Source: Candidatus Brocadia sinica JPN1 (GTDB lineage: Bacteria > Planctomycetota > Brocadiia > Brocadiales > Brocadiaceae). Taken from it: a DNA stretch of 64,000 nucleotides. Made by a program: the position numbers and the translations under genes. Below, piece by piece: positions 1 through 8,364 of the stretch; positions within the stretch are counted from its first letter, which is position 1; each line of letters begins with the position of its first letter. The notes beneath the pieces were generated by a model. The model was given only the letters and a program-made list of their open reading frames with translations. It did not search any database and was not told the origin of the DNA. The stretch is from the NCBI RefSeq assembly GCF_000949635.1, contig NZ_BAFN01000001.1:186001-250000 (forward strand), written 5' to 3'.

Positions 1-39
1 TACCTGCCGGATCTTTTTTAATATATCTTTTGAGATCAT
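1..39 (-). CDS. DUF58 family protein, N-terminus only
   Basis: Only the first 13 codons lie in the window, starting with ATG at 39 and running off the left edge. The peptide begins MISKDILKKIRQV, which resembles the usual N-terminus of DUF58 proteins. DUF58 genes are commonly found directly downstream of moxR, and this gene follows moxR on the same strand with an 88-base gap. The product would be a cytoplasmic partner of the MoxR ATPase. The call rests on a very short peptide plus gene order. Confidence 0.55.
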   Translation of the reverse strand, partial: MISKDILKKIRQV

Positions 40-77
40 AAATATCTCTCTAACGTGTCACTTGATTCAGGCAAAAA

Positions 78-116
78 AACGGTTTAAACGGTTTAAACCG
101 TTCAAACGGCTTAATC
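78..116. repeat. GTTTAAAC-type repeated words
   Basis: The gap between moxR and the DUF58 gene holds ACGGTTTAAACGG, TTTAAACCG and TTCAAACGG in close succession, forming overlapping palindromes. It is not followed by a clear T-run on the minus strand, so it is recorded as a repeat and not as a terminator. Confidence 0.4.
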
Positions 117-127
117 TGAAAATTCAA

Positions 128-1117
128 TTACGGCACCTCTACCGTATCAAATATTTTTTGCACAATATTTTCAGCACGTATCTCCTCAGCCTCGGCCTCA
201 TAGGTTGTAATGATCCTGTGGCGAAGCACATCCATACCTATTGACTTTACATCATGAGGAGTTACAAAGCCCCTTCCCTTTATAAAGGCATGCGCCTTGG
301 CGGCTAGTGTAAGATAAATTGTTGCACGCGGAGATGCGCCGTATTCTATGAATTCATCCAGGTTAAGGTTATACGCTTTCGGATCCCTCGAGGCAAATAC
401 AATATCAATAATGTAATCCTTGATTTTATCGTCGAGGTAAATCTCGTCGACCAAGGAACGCAAACGCAGGATATCCGCAGGAGAGATCACCGGATTTACA
501 CGAAAATCCTTTTTTGTTAATGCCATGCGTTCCATAATCTCACGCTCTTCCTTCTTGTCAGGATACGTAATGTTTAATTTTAACATAAAACGATCTACCT
601 GTGCTTCGGGTAACGGATACGTTCCCTCATGCTCAATTGGATTTTGCGTAGCCAATACAAGAAACGGGTCTTCCAGTTTAAATGTCTGATCCCCAATGGT
701 AACCTGTCTGTCCTGCATTGCTTCCAGGAGCGCGCTCTGCACCTTTGCAGGGGCGCGATTAATCTCATCCGCAAGGACGATATTGGTGAAGATAGGTCCT
801 TTCCGTACCGTAAAATCACCATTTTTGGGATTATAAATAAGGGTGCCGATGAGATCGGCAGGAAGTAAATCGGGCGTAAATTGTATCCGTTGAAAGCTGG
901 CCTGCATAGTTTTGGCAAGTGTCATGACCGACATTGTTTTTGCTAATCCAGGCACACCTTCTAATAATACATGCCCATTGGAAAGGATACCTATTAAAAG
1001 TCTTTCCATCAAATATTTCTGGCCCACAATCACCTTGCCAACCTCATACATCAGGGTATTCACAAAATCACTTTCCTGTTTTACCCTTTCTGTAATCTTT
1101 TTAACATCAGATTCCAT
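128..1117 (-). CDS. moxR: MoxR-family AAA+ ATPase
   Basis: A 329-residue MoxR-type AAA+ ATPase, a chaperone-like ATPase that acts with von Willebrand-domain partners. The Walker A motif GVPGLAKT is at residues 54-61 and the Walker B stretch VLADEIN at 114-120. The sensor-1 region reads LATQNPIEHEGTYPLPEAQ, a typical MoxR signature, and the C-terminal lid domain is complete. Length is normal for the family. The gene reads toward a DUF58 gene on the same strand, the standard moxR-DUF58 arrangement. The exact cellular client cannot be told from the sequence. Confidence 0.93.
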   Translation of the reverse strand: MESDVKKITERVKQESDFVNTLMYEVGKVIVGQKYLMERLLIGILSNGHVLLEGVPGLAKTMSVMTLAKTMQASFQRIQFTPDLLPADLIGTLIYNPKNGDFTVRKGPIFTNIVLADEINRAPAKVQSALLEAMQDRQVTIGDQTFKLEDPFLVLATQNPIEHEGTYPLPEAQVDRFMLKLNITYPDKKEEREIMERMALTKKDFRVNPVISPADILRLRSLVDEIYLDDKIKDYIIDIVFASRDPKAYNLNLDEFIEYGASPRATIYLTLAAKAHAFIKGRGFVTPHDVKSIGMDVLRHRIITTYEAEAEEIRAENIVQKIFDTVEVP

Positions 1118-1553
1118 CTACCCCTCCACCGCAAAATTGTTGATTGTTTAGAAATGAAAATCAAAATATACTGTAACTAAACAGATGACGCCACTAAATT
1201 TGTTCCTTTTTATAACCATAACATTATAGATTTCTCAGGGCTGACGATAGAAAGAAGGTATTATACCAAATTTATCTGATTTAAAACAGGTATTTCAAAA
1301 TCCATCCTAGGAAGGAAAGTGCTTGACACATGAGGAAATAGATGCTACGATTCAAGTTTAAAGTACCATTTTAGAGTATGCTTAAATAGATAGCATACAT
1401 GGAGATATTCATAATTATGCTATATAGTAAAGAATTTATTGTCGCTAAAATTTCTCGCAAACCAGATAAAATTCTTCATGGGGTTCTGCGCCCTTGGTTT
1501 AAAAAAATCACAAATTAAGGTTATTTTGGAAATAAACGGATAGCAAGGATACG
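1118..1553. other. Intergenic region between moxR and mobB
   Basis: This 436-base AT-rich stretch separates two divergently transcribed genes and must hold the promoters of both. I see no coding-like frame, tRNA or strong hairpin. The mobB ribosome binding site AAGGA lies at 1545-1549. Confidence 0.5.
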
Positions 1554-2054
1554 TTGCCAAAAAATATACCTGTCGTTTCGATCATTGGTAAACAGAATAT
1601 AGGGAAAACCACACTTATTGGGCTTATTATTCCTTTGCTGAAACGAAAGGGGCATAGGGTTGGCACTATCAAGTACAATATCCCTTCATTTGAAATCGAT
1701 TACGAAGGAAAGGATACCTACAGGCACTATCAGGCAGGCGCTGATGTAGTTTCCATATCTTCGCCCCAAAAACTGGCAACGATAAAAAGGGTCGACCGAA
1801 AGCCTCCGTCAATAAAAGATATCATAGAAACTTATTATCGGGACGTTGATATCGTCCTTGTTGAAGGCTATAAGAGTTGGCGGTATCCTTATATTGAAAT
1901 CCAAAATAACCATCAACAAATGAAATCTGCAAACAAAAAATACAAAAACCATCTGAAAATTACAGGCACTGTCAAGACAGATTCGCATATACCGATTTTT
2001 TGTAAGGATGACTTGAATAACATCATAAATTTTATAGAATCAAAGATGAGGTGA
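1554..2054 (+). CDS. mobB: Molybdopterin-guanine dinucleotide biosynthesis adaptor MobB
   Basis: A 166-residue P-loop GTPase of the MobB family, which helps MobA attach GMP to molybdopterin for bis-MGD enzymes such as nitrate reductase and formate dehydrogenase. The P-loop GKQNIGKTT is at residues 12-20, followed by the MobB signatures GHRVGTIKYN and DTYRHYQAGAD and the later VLVEGYK. The start is a TTG with AAGGA four bases upstream; no ATG fits the family N-terminus. Length is normal. MobA is not in this window. The next gene is a small cytochrome c on the same strand, 111 bases away. Confidence 0.88.
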   Translation: MPKNIPVVSIIGKQNIGKTTLIGLIIPLLKRKGHRVGTIKYNIPSFEIDYEGKDTYRHYQAGADVVSISSPQKLATIKRVDRKPPSIKDIIETYYRDVDIVLVEGYKSWRYPYIEIQNNHQQMKSANKKYKNHLKITGTVKTDSHIPIFCKDDLNNIINFIESKMR

Positions 2055-2165
2055 TTCAACAGGAGGTGATGAGTATTTCGGCAAAATATCATGTGATTTG
2101 TCCCAGGACGAACATGTTTCGTAATGTTTTGTAAATAGGCGTACATTTTTTAGGAGGAAATTTCA

Positions 2166-2513
2166 TTGAAAAAGATTTTTAGTTATTGCGCAGTTTCTAT
2201 GGCAACGATATTTGGCGCGTATATTAGCTTTCCCGCTTTGATAGCAAATGCTGGAGATATTAAAAAGATTTACAAGGACACCTGTGAATTATGCCACGGC
2301 GCCGATGGGAAAGGAAGCGAGGCTGGAAAGCAATTTGGTGTACCAGACTTCACGAATGCAGATTATCAAAAATCCAGAACTGATGCAGATATGAAAAAGT
2401 CTATGACCGAAGGCACGAAGAATCCAAATTACGTCAAACTATCGGATCTCGGAGTTGATGCTGCTGATCTTGAGCCACTCGTCAAATTAGTTCGGGAATT
2501 TGGCGGCAAATAA
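2166..2513 (+). CDS. Small monohaem cytochrome c, exported
   Basis: A 115-residue class I-like c-type cytochrome. Residues 1-29 form a signal peptide (hydrophobic core ending in LIANAG). The single haem site CELCH is at residues 40-44 and is followed by the GADGKGSEAG stretch usual for small mobile cytochromes. Methionines around MKKSMTEG are candidate distal ligands. The start is TTG at 2166, preceded by AGGAGG about eight bases upstream, which decides it against other starts. It probably shuttles electrons outside the cytoplasmic membrane (inside the anammoxosome if the host is anammox; inference). A strong terminator follows. Confidence 0.85.
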   Translation: MKKIFSYCAVSMATIFGAYISFPALIANAGDIKKIYKDTCELCHGADGKGSEAGKQFGVPDFTNADYQKSRTDADMKKSMTEGTKNPNYVKLSDLGVDAADLEPLVKLVREFGGK

Positions 2514-2552
2514 TTCAACCTGGAAATAGTTTTCATAGATTTTGTGAAATCA

Positions 2553-2590
2553 AAAGGGTAGGACATTTTCATGTCCTACCCTTTCTTTTT
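2553..2590 (+). terminator. Rho-independent terminator after the cytochrome c gene
   Basis: A perfect 14-base-pair stem (2553-2566 with 2571-2584) closes a TTTC loop and is followed by a T-rich run to 2590. It lies 40 bases after the cytochrome stop codon and 18 bases before rtcA, so rtcA is probably transcribed separately. Confidence 0.9.
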
Positions 2591-2607
2591 GTAATAAAAT
2601 ATGAGTT

Positions 2608-3642
2608 ATGAATAATGACGTTATTGAAATCGATGGTTCATTTGGAGAAGGAGGCGGACAGATCCTGCGTACCGCCCTTTCGTTATCGGCTATTACAAAA
2701 AGGCCCTTTGAGATATTTAACATCCGGGCTAACAGGAAAATACCAGGACTCAGCTATCAGCACCTTCAGGCGGTAAATGCCACATCGCAGATTTGCAATG
2801 CCAAAGTCGTTGGAAATCTGCTCCGATCTACTGATCTCAAATTCTATCCCGGAGAGGTAAAAGCGGGTGCGTATCGTCTTGACATCGGAACGGCGGGCTC
2901 TGTTTCGCTCGTTTTGCAAACCATATTTTACCCACTCAGTCTGGCGAATAAACCTTCTTCAATCACCATCATTGGCGGTACCCATGTCAGCCACAGTCCC
3001 TGTATAGATTACCTCATGCAACAGTGGTTATACTTTCTTAAAAAAATTGGTTTTGATGCAGAAATAGAGACACTAAGAGCGGGATATTATCCTCGTGGTG
3101 GTGGTGAGGTTTTCATAAACATAAATCCGGCACGCCCGCAACATCCAATACGGATTGAGGACAGAGGGAGGCTTATCCAGGTAATGGGAATATCTGCTGT
3201 AAGCAATCTGGATATAAATATTGCCTTCCGGCAGCAAACACAAGCAAAGAAAAAATTATTAGAACAAAATATACCTCACGAAATATCGATGAGAGAAACG
3301 CCTGCACTTGGAAGGGGCACAATGTTACTCCTGGTGGGGAAATTTGAACACAGCCAGTGTTGCTATTTTAGTTTAGGCGCCATCGGTAAGCGTGCAGAAA
3401 CTGTTGCCGATGAGGCGTGTAATGAATTCTTCTCTTTCCTCGAAACCAAGGGCGTCATTGATGAGCATCTTGCAGACCAACTCATCATCCCCCTTGCCCT
3501 TACAAAAGGGACATCACAATTTACCACACCCAGGGTTACACAACACCTGCTCACGAATATTGAAATTGTAAAACTGTTTTTACCGGTCACTGTCGACATC
3601 CTGGGAAATCTCAACGAGGAAGGATCTGTAAAAATACATTGA
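2608..3642 (+). CDS. rtcA: RNA 3'-terminal phosphate cyclase
   Basis: A 344-residue RtcA, which converts RNA 3'-phosphate ends to 2',3'-cyclic phosphates using ATP. The N-terminus has the family signature EIDGSFGEGGGQILRTALSL, and YYPRGGGEVF lies mid-protein. The C-terminal TQHLLTNIEIV carries the conserved histidine expected to form the covalent AMP intermediate. Length is normal for the family. The usual partners rtcB and rtcR are not nearby. ATG at 2608 matches the family N-terminus. No obvious ribosome binding site lies directly upstream, where the terminator's T-run sits. Confidence 0.93.
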   Translation: MNNDVIEIDGSFGEGGGQILRTALSLSAITKRPFEIFNIRANRKIPGLSYQHLQAVNATSQICNAKVVGNLLRSTDLKFYPGEVKAGAYRLDIGTAGSVSLVLQTIFYPLSLANKPSSITIIGGTHVSHSPCIDYLMQQWLYFLKKIGFDAEIETLRAGYYPRGGGEVFININPARPQHPIRIEDRGRLIQVMGISAVSNLDINIAFRQQTQAKKKLLEQNIPHEISMRETPALGRGTMLLLVGKFEHSQCCYFSLGAIGKRAETVADEACNEFFSFLETKGVIDEHLADQLIIPLALTKGTSQFTTPRVTQHLLTNIEIVKLFLPVTVDILGNLNEEGSVKIH

Positions 3643-3694
3643 CCTGGGTAACAGGAAATCATTATCACCACTTTGAAAAAAGTTTATTTTTCAG

Positions 3695-3721
3695 TTGACA
3701 AATTCTAAAGTTATGTATACT
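3695..3721 (+). promoter_or_regulatory. Candidate sigma-70-type promoter for the riboswitch transcript
   Basis: TTGACA at 3695-3700 and TATACT at 3716-3721 match the -35 and -10 consensus. The spacer is 15 bases, shorter than the optimal 17, and TG lies just before the -10 box (extended -10). The position just upstream of the cyclic-di-GMP aptamer makes it the likely start of the leader RNA. Confidence 0.5.
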
Positions 3722-3756
3722 CTGTGAGCTGCCTAGTAAGCTCAATATGATCAAAA

Positions 3757-3904
3757 AACAGTTCGATAAAGGCAAACCCTGAGCGATCAGGGGACGCAAA
3801 GGAAAGGGTCTTTACCTGTATAAGGAAGTATAGGAATAAAGAAATAAAAACTTTATAGCGTATACGGAAATACGCATCACATAAGATAGCCTTACTGCCG
3901 AAGG
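3757..3904 (+). ncRNA. Cyclic di-GMP-I (GEMM) riboswitch aptamer
   Basis: The stretch holds the GEMM-I core: GGCAAACC at 3771-3778, a stem CCCTGA/TCAGGG capped by a GCGA (GNRA) tetraloop, then GGACGCAAAGG and AAAGGGTCTTTACC. It ends with TAGCCTTACTGCCGAAGG, the 3' closing strand of this riboswitch class. The 3' strand overlaps the left arm of a terminator at 3888-3898, so ligand binding and termination should exclude each other. On that geometry ligand binding would free transcription (ON switch, an inference). The controlled gene is the secreted beta-helix protein starting at 4009. Confidence 0.88.
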
Positions 3905-3947
3905 TGTTTGCTATAAAATATCTTTGCAGTAAGGCTTTTTTGTTTTT
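3888..3947 (+). terminator. Riboswitch expression-platform terminator
   Basis: AGCCTTACTGC at 3888-3898 pairs perfectly with GCAGTAAGGCT at 3926-3936 and is followed by a long T-run. The left arm is shared with the 3' end of the cyclic-di-GMP aptamer, which is the standard layout of a transcription-attenuating riboswitch. Confidence 0.88.
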
Positions 3948-4008
3948 ATAGCATCAAAAAGCCACTTTATATCAATTTTATTTGCGGAGGGGAAGGAGAA
4001 AAAAATTT

Positions 4009-7000
4009 ATGGATATTGTCAAACGGAGTGCAAGGTCGTTTTTGTTGAGTGCAGGGCTGCTCTTGCTTGCGGTCTGTCTGCTAACATTGTCCAGTAATGG
4101 GGTTTCTTATGCGCTGAACCACAGCAGTAATATTACCAGCAATGAGACGTGGTATGCCGCTGACAATCCCCATATCGTTACGACCACCATACATGTGTAT
4201 AGCGGAGCAACATTAACGATAGAGAAAGGGTGTGAGGTAAGGTTTGATAGTATGGCGGGTCTTTACATCGGGTATTTCAGCGCGGCTACTTTGAATGCGG
4301 TAGGGACAGAAGATGCTCCCATCACCTTCACTTCCAATACAGGTTCCCCTGCGCCTAACGACTGGCGGGGGATCGTTTTTTGGAACAGCACGGTTGATGG
4401 CTCAACGATTATGGATTATTGCACGGTAGAATATGGGGGATATGACAGTCACCATTCGAACATCGACTGCGACAGCGCCTCGCCTACCATCCAGAATTGT
4501 ACCATACGGTATTCGGATGAATATGGAATCTATTGTGATAATAACTCAGCGCCCACATTGACAAACAACACGTTAAGTAACAATGGCGTTTATCCTATAA
4601 GTTTGTACTGCGGCATACTCGACAGCAATATTTCAGGCAATACCGGGAGCGGTAATGGGACAGATGCCATTGAGGTGCGGGACGGAAGTATAACATCAAA
4701 CCGTACCTGGGTTCTGCAAGACCTTTACTTTAATGTAACGGGCATCATCCATGTATATAGTGGCGCAATATTGACGATAAATCCCGGGTCTCTGGTGAAA
4801 TTTAATAGCACGGCAGCCCTTTTCATCGGGTATTACAGCGCGGCTACTTTGATTGCCAACGGGACAAGCGGCATCCCTATTACTTTCACTTCAAATGAAT
4901 CAACCCCAGCGCCCGGTGATTGGCGGGGGATCGTTTTTTTCAACAGCACGGTTGACGGCTCAACGATTCTGGACTATTGCACGATAGAATATGGGGGATA
5001 TGAAGACACTTACAATTCCAACATCAACTGCGACAACGCCTCTCCAACCATACAAAATTGCACCATACGGCATTCGGATGGATATGGAATCTATTGTGAT
5101 AATAACTCAGCACCCACATTGACAAACAACACGTTAAGTAACAATGGCAGTTACCCCATAAGTTTGTATTGCGGTATATTGGATACCCATGTAACAGGCA
5201 ATACGGGGAGCGGTAATGGGACAGATGCCATTGAGGTGCGGGACGGAAGTATAACATCAAACCGTACCTGGGTTCCGCAAGACCTTTACTTTAATGTGAC
5301 TGGCGGAGTCATCCATGTATATAGCGATGGAATATTGACGATAAATCCTGGGTGTTTGGTGAAATTTAATAGTATTGGAGGACTTTCTATTGGGTATTAC
5401 AGCGCGGGTACTTTGATTGCCAACGGGACAAGCGGCAGTCCTATTACCTTTACCTCAAATGAATCGACCCCTGCGCCCGGCGACTGGCGGGGGATCGTTT
5501 TTTGGAACAGCACGGTTGATGGCTCAACGATTATGGACTATTGTGCGGTGGAATATGGGGGATATGGCAGTCACAACTCCAATATCAATTGCGACCAAGC
5601 CTCGCCTACCATACAAAATTGCACCGTACGGCATTCGGATGGATATGGGATATATTGTGATAATAATGCTGCTCCCACGTTGACAAACAATACGATAAAT
5701 GACAATGGCAGTTACCCCATAAGCGAGTATTGTAACATGCTGGACAGCAACGTAACAGGAAATACCGGAAGCGGCAATGGGACAGATGCCATTCAGGTGC
5801 GCAGCGGGAATATAACGTCAAACCATACCTGGGTGCCGCAGGACTTATATTTTAATGTAACTGGCGGAGGCACCCACGTATATAGTGATGCAATATTGAC
5901 GATAAATCCCGGGTGTCTGGTGAAATTTGATGCCGGAACAGGTATTTACTTCGGATATTACGGCGCGGCTGCTTTAATTGCCGACGGGACAAGCGGCAAT
6001 CCCATCACCTTCACCTCAAACGAATCAACCCCCTCGCCTGCAGACTGGGAAGGGATCGTGTTTTACAATAGCACAGATGATAGCGCAACAATTATGGACT
6101 ATTGCACGGTGGAATATGGTGGATATGGCAGTCACAATTCCAACATAAATTGCAACCAAGCCTCGCCCACTATCCAACATTGCAAAATAAGGAATTCTGA
6201 TGGACATGGAATTTATACAACCGGAAGCGGCGCCCTGCCATTAATATCTTGTTCAAGAATAACGAATAATGTCAATGGCGTCTATGCAATGAGTAATTCG
6301 ATTCCAACCATAGCGGATTGCAGCATCTCCGGCAATACGAGTTATGGCGTTTACAATAACTCCAGTTCTGTCACGCTTGACGCTGAAAACAACTGGTGGG
6401 GCAGCGCCGATGGACCCGGTGGTGTCGGGCCTGGTTCAGGCGATGCAGTCAGCGCTAATGTTGATTTTACCCCATGGTTAAGCTCATTTGATAGTTGTCT
6501 TGAATCTATTGTTTTGAGCCCTGCATCTGATACAAATTTTGTAGGCTCCCTGCATACCGTAACTGCGACGGTGGAAGATGAGGCTGGTGATCCAATTGAG
6601 GGTGTAGTGGTATTTTTTTACATTACCTCCGGCCCACACGCAGGACTAAATGGCAATGACACAACGGATTCAAATGGTCAGGCAACGTTTACCTACACGG
6701 GAACTACGGATGGCACCGACACGATCGAGGCAACTTTTGTTGATTTCCATGGTAGGACTATAACATCACATGCAGTCACAAAGACATGGGAATACCCTGC
6801 TACACCAATACCAACACCTTCGCCAACACCAGAGATAACACCAACACCGTCGCCATCACCTGAGCCGTCACCAACACCGGAGATAACGCCATCGCCGATA
6901 CCAACGCCAACAGGCACGCCAACTGCCATTACTCTGGCATACTTTCATGCTAAGGCTGGCAAAGATGGCAGCGTCACTCTAACGTGGGAGACAGTTACGG

Positions 7001-7251
7001 AGGTTGACAATGCCGGCTTTAACCTTTGCCGATCAAAAAGCAAGGACGGGCACTACACAAAGGTCAATAATACAACCATCCCTGCCCAGGGCAACGCCGT
7101 ATCCGGAGCCAGTTACAGCTATGTGGATGAACCAGGCATAGGCACTTTCTACTACAAGCTGGAGGATGTAGACTACTACGGGGTAAGCACCTTGCATGGG
7201 CCGGAAAAGGTGAGGGTGAAATCAGGGAGTAATGCGGTACGCAGACGTTAG
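4009..7251 (+). CDS. Secreted right-handed beta-helix repeat protein under c-di-GMP riboswitch control
   Basis: A 1080-residue exported protein. The ATG at 4009 is chosen over the TTG at 3982 because GGAGGGGAAGGAG lies just upstream of it. Residues 1-37 form a signal peptide. Four tandem repeats of 186-187 residues start near residues 42, 228, 415 and 602. Each has ITSNxTW, a long beta-helix segment with GYYSAATL and DYCTVEYGGY, and ends in GSGNGTDAI. A Big-1-like Ig domain follows (about 833-927), then a threonine/proline/serine linker (932-972) and a C-terminal fibronectin-like domain. The many N-x-S/T words come from the repeat code. The likely role is adhesion or matrix (inference); no enzymatic residues are recognised. 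Confidence 0.88.
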   Translation: MDIVKRSARSFLLSAGLLLLAVCLLTLSSNGVSYALNHSSNITSNETWYAADNPHIVTTTIHVYSGATLTIEKGCEVRFDSMAGLYIGYFSAATLNAVGTEDAPITFTSNTGSPAPNDWRGIVFWNSTVDGSTIMDYCTVEYGGYDSHHSNIDCDSASPTIQNCTIRYSDEYGIYCDNNSAPTLTNNTLSNNGVYPISLYCGILDSNISGNTGSGNGTDAIEVRDGSITSNRTWVLQDLYFNVTGIIHVYSGAILTINPGSLVKFNSTAALFIGYYSAATLIANGTSGIPITFTSNESTPAPGDWRGIVFFNSTVDGSTILDYCTIEYGGYEDTYNSNINCDNASPTIQNCTIRHSDGYGIYCDNNSAPTLTNNTLSNNGSYPISLYCGILDTHVTGNTGSGNGTDAIEVRDGSITSNRTWVPQDLYFNVTGGVIHVYSDGILTINPGCLVKFNSIGGLSIGYYSAGTLIANGTSGSPITFTSNESTPAPGDWRGIVFWNSTVDGSTIMDYCAVEYGGYGSHNSNINCDQASPTIQNCTVRHSDGYGIYCDNNAAPTLTNNTINDNGSYPISEYCNMLDSNVTGNTGSGNGTDAIQVRSGNITSNHTWVPQDLYFNVTGGGTHVYSDAILTINPGCLVKFDAGTGIYFGYYGAAALIADGTSGNPITFTSNESTPSPADWEGIVFYNSTDDSATIMDYCTVEYGGYGSHNSNINCNQASPTIQHCKIRNSDGHGIYTTGSGALPLISCSRITNNVNGVYAMSNSIPTIADCSISGNTSYGVYNNSSSVTLDAENNWWGSADGPGGVGPGSGDAVSANVDFTPWLSSFDSCLESIVLSPASDTNFVGSLHTVTATVEDEAGDPIEGVVVFFYITSGPHAGLNGNDTTDSNGQATFTYTGTTDGTDTIEATFVDFHGRTITSHAVTKTWEYPATPIPTPSPTPEITPTPSPSPEPSPTPEITPSPIPTPTGTPTAITLAYFHAKAGKDGSVTLTWETVTEVDNAGFNLCRSKSKDGHYTKVNNTTIPAQGNAVSGASYSYVDEPGIGTFYYKLEDVDYYGVSTLHGPEKVRVKSGSNAVRRR
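4132..6370 (+). repeat. Four intragenic tandem repeats of 558-561 bases
   Basis: Repeat units begin at 4132, 4690, 5251 and 5812, so spacing is 558, 561 and 561 bases. Units 2 and 3 share long stretches of identical DNA, for example around 4690-4740 and 5251-5300. Unit 4 is the most diverged. All spacings are multiples of three, so gain or loss of units would keep the frame. Confidence 0.9.
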
Positions 7252-7509
7252 TGAGTGCTGGATAGGAGATAGGAGACAGGTGTCAGTGATCAGGAGTCAG
7301 AAGTCAAAATAAAAAAGGCGGTCAGCGGTCGGCTTTCAGCAGTCAGATAAGGGCTGACTGCTGACTGTTGACTGCTGAAGGTTTTTGACAAGATGCGGAA
7401 ATACGATTATGACGGTGTGAGAATCCTTTTCTCCCATCCCCGTTTTTACGCAGTTTGAGCAGGGTGGATTCGACTCGTTCCCATACTCAGCGTCATGTCC
7501 TTCCGTTCC
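7252..7509. other. Gene-free stretch with short direct word repeats
   Basis: Between the beta-helix gene and the IS remnant there is no coding-like frame. The stretch contains repeated words such as GACTGCTGACT and TCAGCAGTCAG around 7325-7380, and GATAGGAGATAGGAGACAGG near 7260. These resemble low-complexity intergenic filler more than a regulatory RNA. Confidence 0.5.
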
Positions 7510-7559
7510 AACGGATGTTCACCCCGGTCAAAACACATAAGTATTGAATATGTTAGCAG

Positions 7560-8129
7560 TTTGCGAGAATCGTATCGTGAGGAAGGAAAGGCTCAGGAAA
7601 CTGAAGCTAGAGACGTGGACACAGATAAAAGATGAGGCTGGGGCACTGAAGATAGAGAGCGATGAAGAGGCATTAAGGAGAGGAATCGTATCTTGACGGA
7701 TGTTATGTAATCAAGACGGACCTGAAGGAGAACGAGGCGGACAGATACCTGGTGCATGACCGGTACAAGGACTTGACGGAAGTGGAGAAGGTGTTTCTGG
7801 GGTGCAAGACGGTGAATCTTAAGGTTCGTCCCGTGTACGTGAGAAAGGAGGAGAGTACGCGAGGGCATGTGTTTGTGGTAATGCTTGCGTACCTGATAAT
7901 CCGAAGGCTACGCGATGCGTGGGCGGGTTTTGATCTCACGGTGGAAGAAGGTCTCGAACAATTGGCAACTATTTGTTCAATGGAAGTAACCGTGAAAGAC
8001 CAAAATGCGCATTGCCAGAAGATACCACGCCCACGACAACAATCACGTGAATTATTAGAGGCATTGCCATGCCGGAAGATACGAGTAGTCACGAGAAAAA
8101 AATTTCCTGTTCGCCATAAAAGCCAATAA
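7560..8129 (+). pseudogene. IS1634-type transposase remnant (C-terminal part, frameshifted)
   Basis: The first frame reads KDEAGALKIESDEEALRR. After a frameshift near 7675 the second frame continues DGCYVIKTDLKENEADRYLV and then VHDRYKDLTEVEKVF, a catalytic-region signature of IS1634 transposases. It goes on through RPVYVRKEESTRGHVFVVM to the natural C-terminus at 8129, and the end RKKFPVRHKSQ is typical of the family. The N-terminal two thirds are absent. The open part from GTG 7752 might be transcribed but should not encode an active enzyme. Confidence 0.82.
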
Positions 8130-8155
8130 ATATAAGGCTTTTACGGCCTTTTTGT
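8118..8155 (+). terminator. Terminator-like hairpin at the transposase end
   Basis: AAAAGCC and GGCTTTT form a short stem just after the transposase C-terminus, followed within about ten bases by CTTTTTGTTTTT. The stem is short and the loop is AT-rich, so this is a moderate call. Confidence 0.45.
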
Positions 8156-8181
8156 TTTTCACCTTGGGGTGAACATCCGTT

Positions 8182-8364
8182 AGAATAGGTTGTTACTAGT
8201 AATAAATGTTCGTTTCACAGCCGGATGAATGTGGAATCGGGAATGGTGTATTCTACGACAGGAAGCGTTAGGGTCAGGCTTGTTCTTGAGCCCATATTTC
8301 TTGAAAAGGTCTTTTTGAAAAACCTTTTCAAGATTTCTATGCGGCTGTTTCAGTAATCCAAAAA
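8182..8364. other. Gap between IS remnant and zinc-ribbon gene
   Basis: No coding frame is visible. CTTGAAAAGGT near 8300 and its inverted copy ending at 8332 form an 11-base-pair stem, which might act as a weak terminator for the zinc-ribbon gene arriving on the minus strand. Confidence 0.4.

Larger units (their letters stand above)
7510..8181 (+). mobile_element. Decayed, internally deleted IS1634-family element
   Basis: A 16-base perfect inverted repeat (AACGGATGTTCACCCC at 7510-7525 and its reverse complement at 8166-8181) bounds a degenerate transposase. Between them only the C-terminal third of an IS1634-type transposase can be read. Full elements are usually about 1.5-2 kb, whereas this one is about 670 bases, so most of the gene has been lost. 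I see no clear target-site duplication. It cannot move on its own. Confidence 0.72.

Noticed and set aside
2064-2129. 21-codon frame after AGGAGGTG behind mobB
   Set aside because: The ATG is only two bases from the ribosome binding site and the peptide is short and unremarkable.
5024-5821. Open frames on the minus strand inside the beta-helix gene
   Set aside because: They recur with the repeat units and are shadows of the repeated coding sequence.
6693-6929. Minus-strand frame rich in glycine and valine
   Set aside because: It is the complement of the threonine/proline linker of the beta-helix protein.
7703-8092. 129-codon minus-strand frame across the IS remnant
   Set aside because: It is antisense to recognisable transposase sequence.
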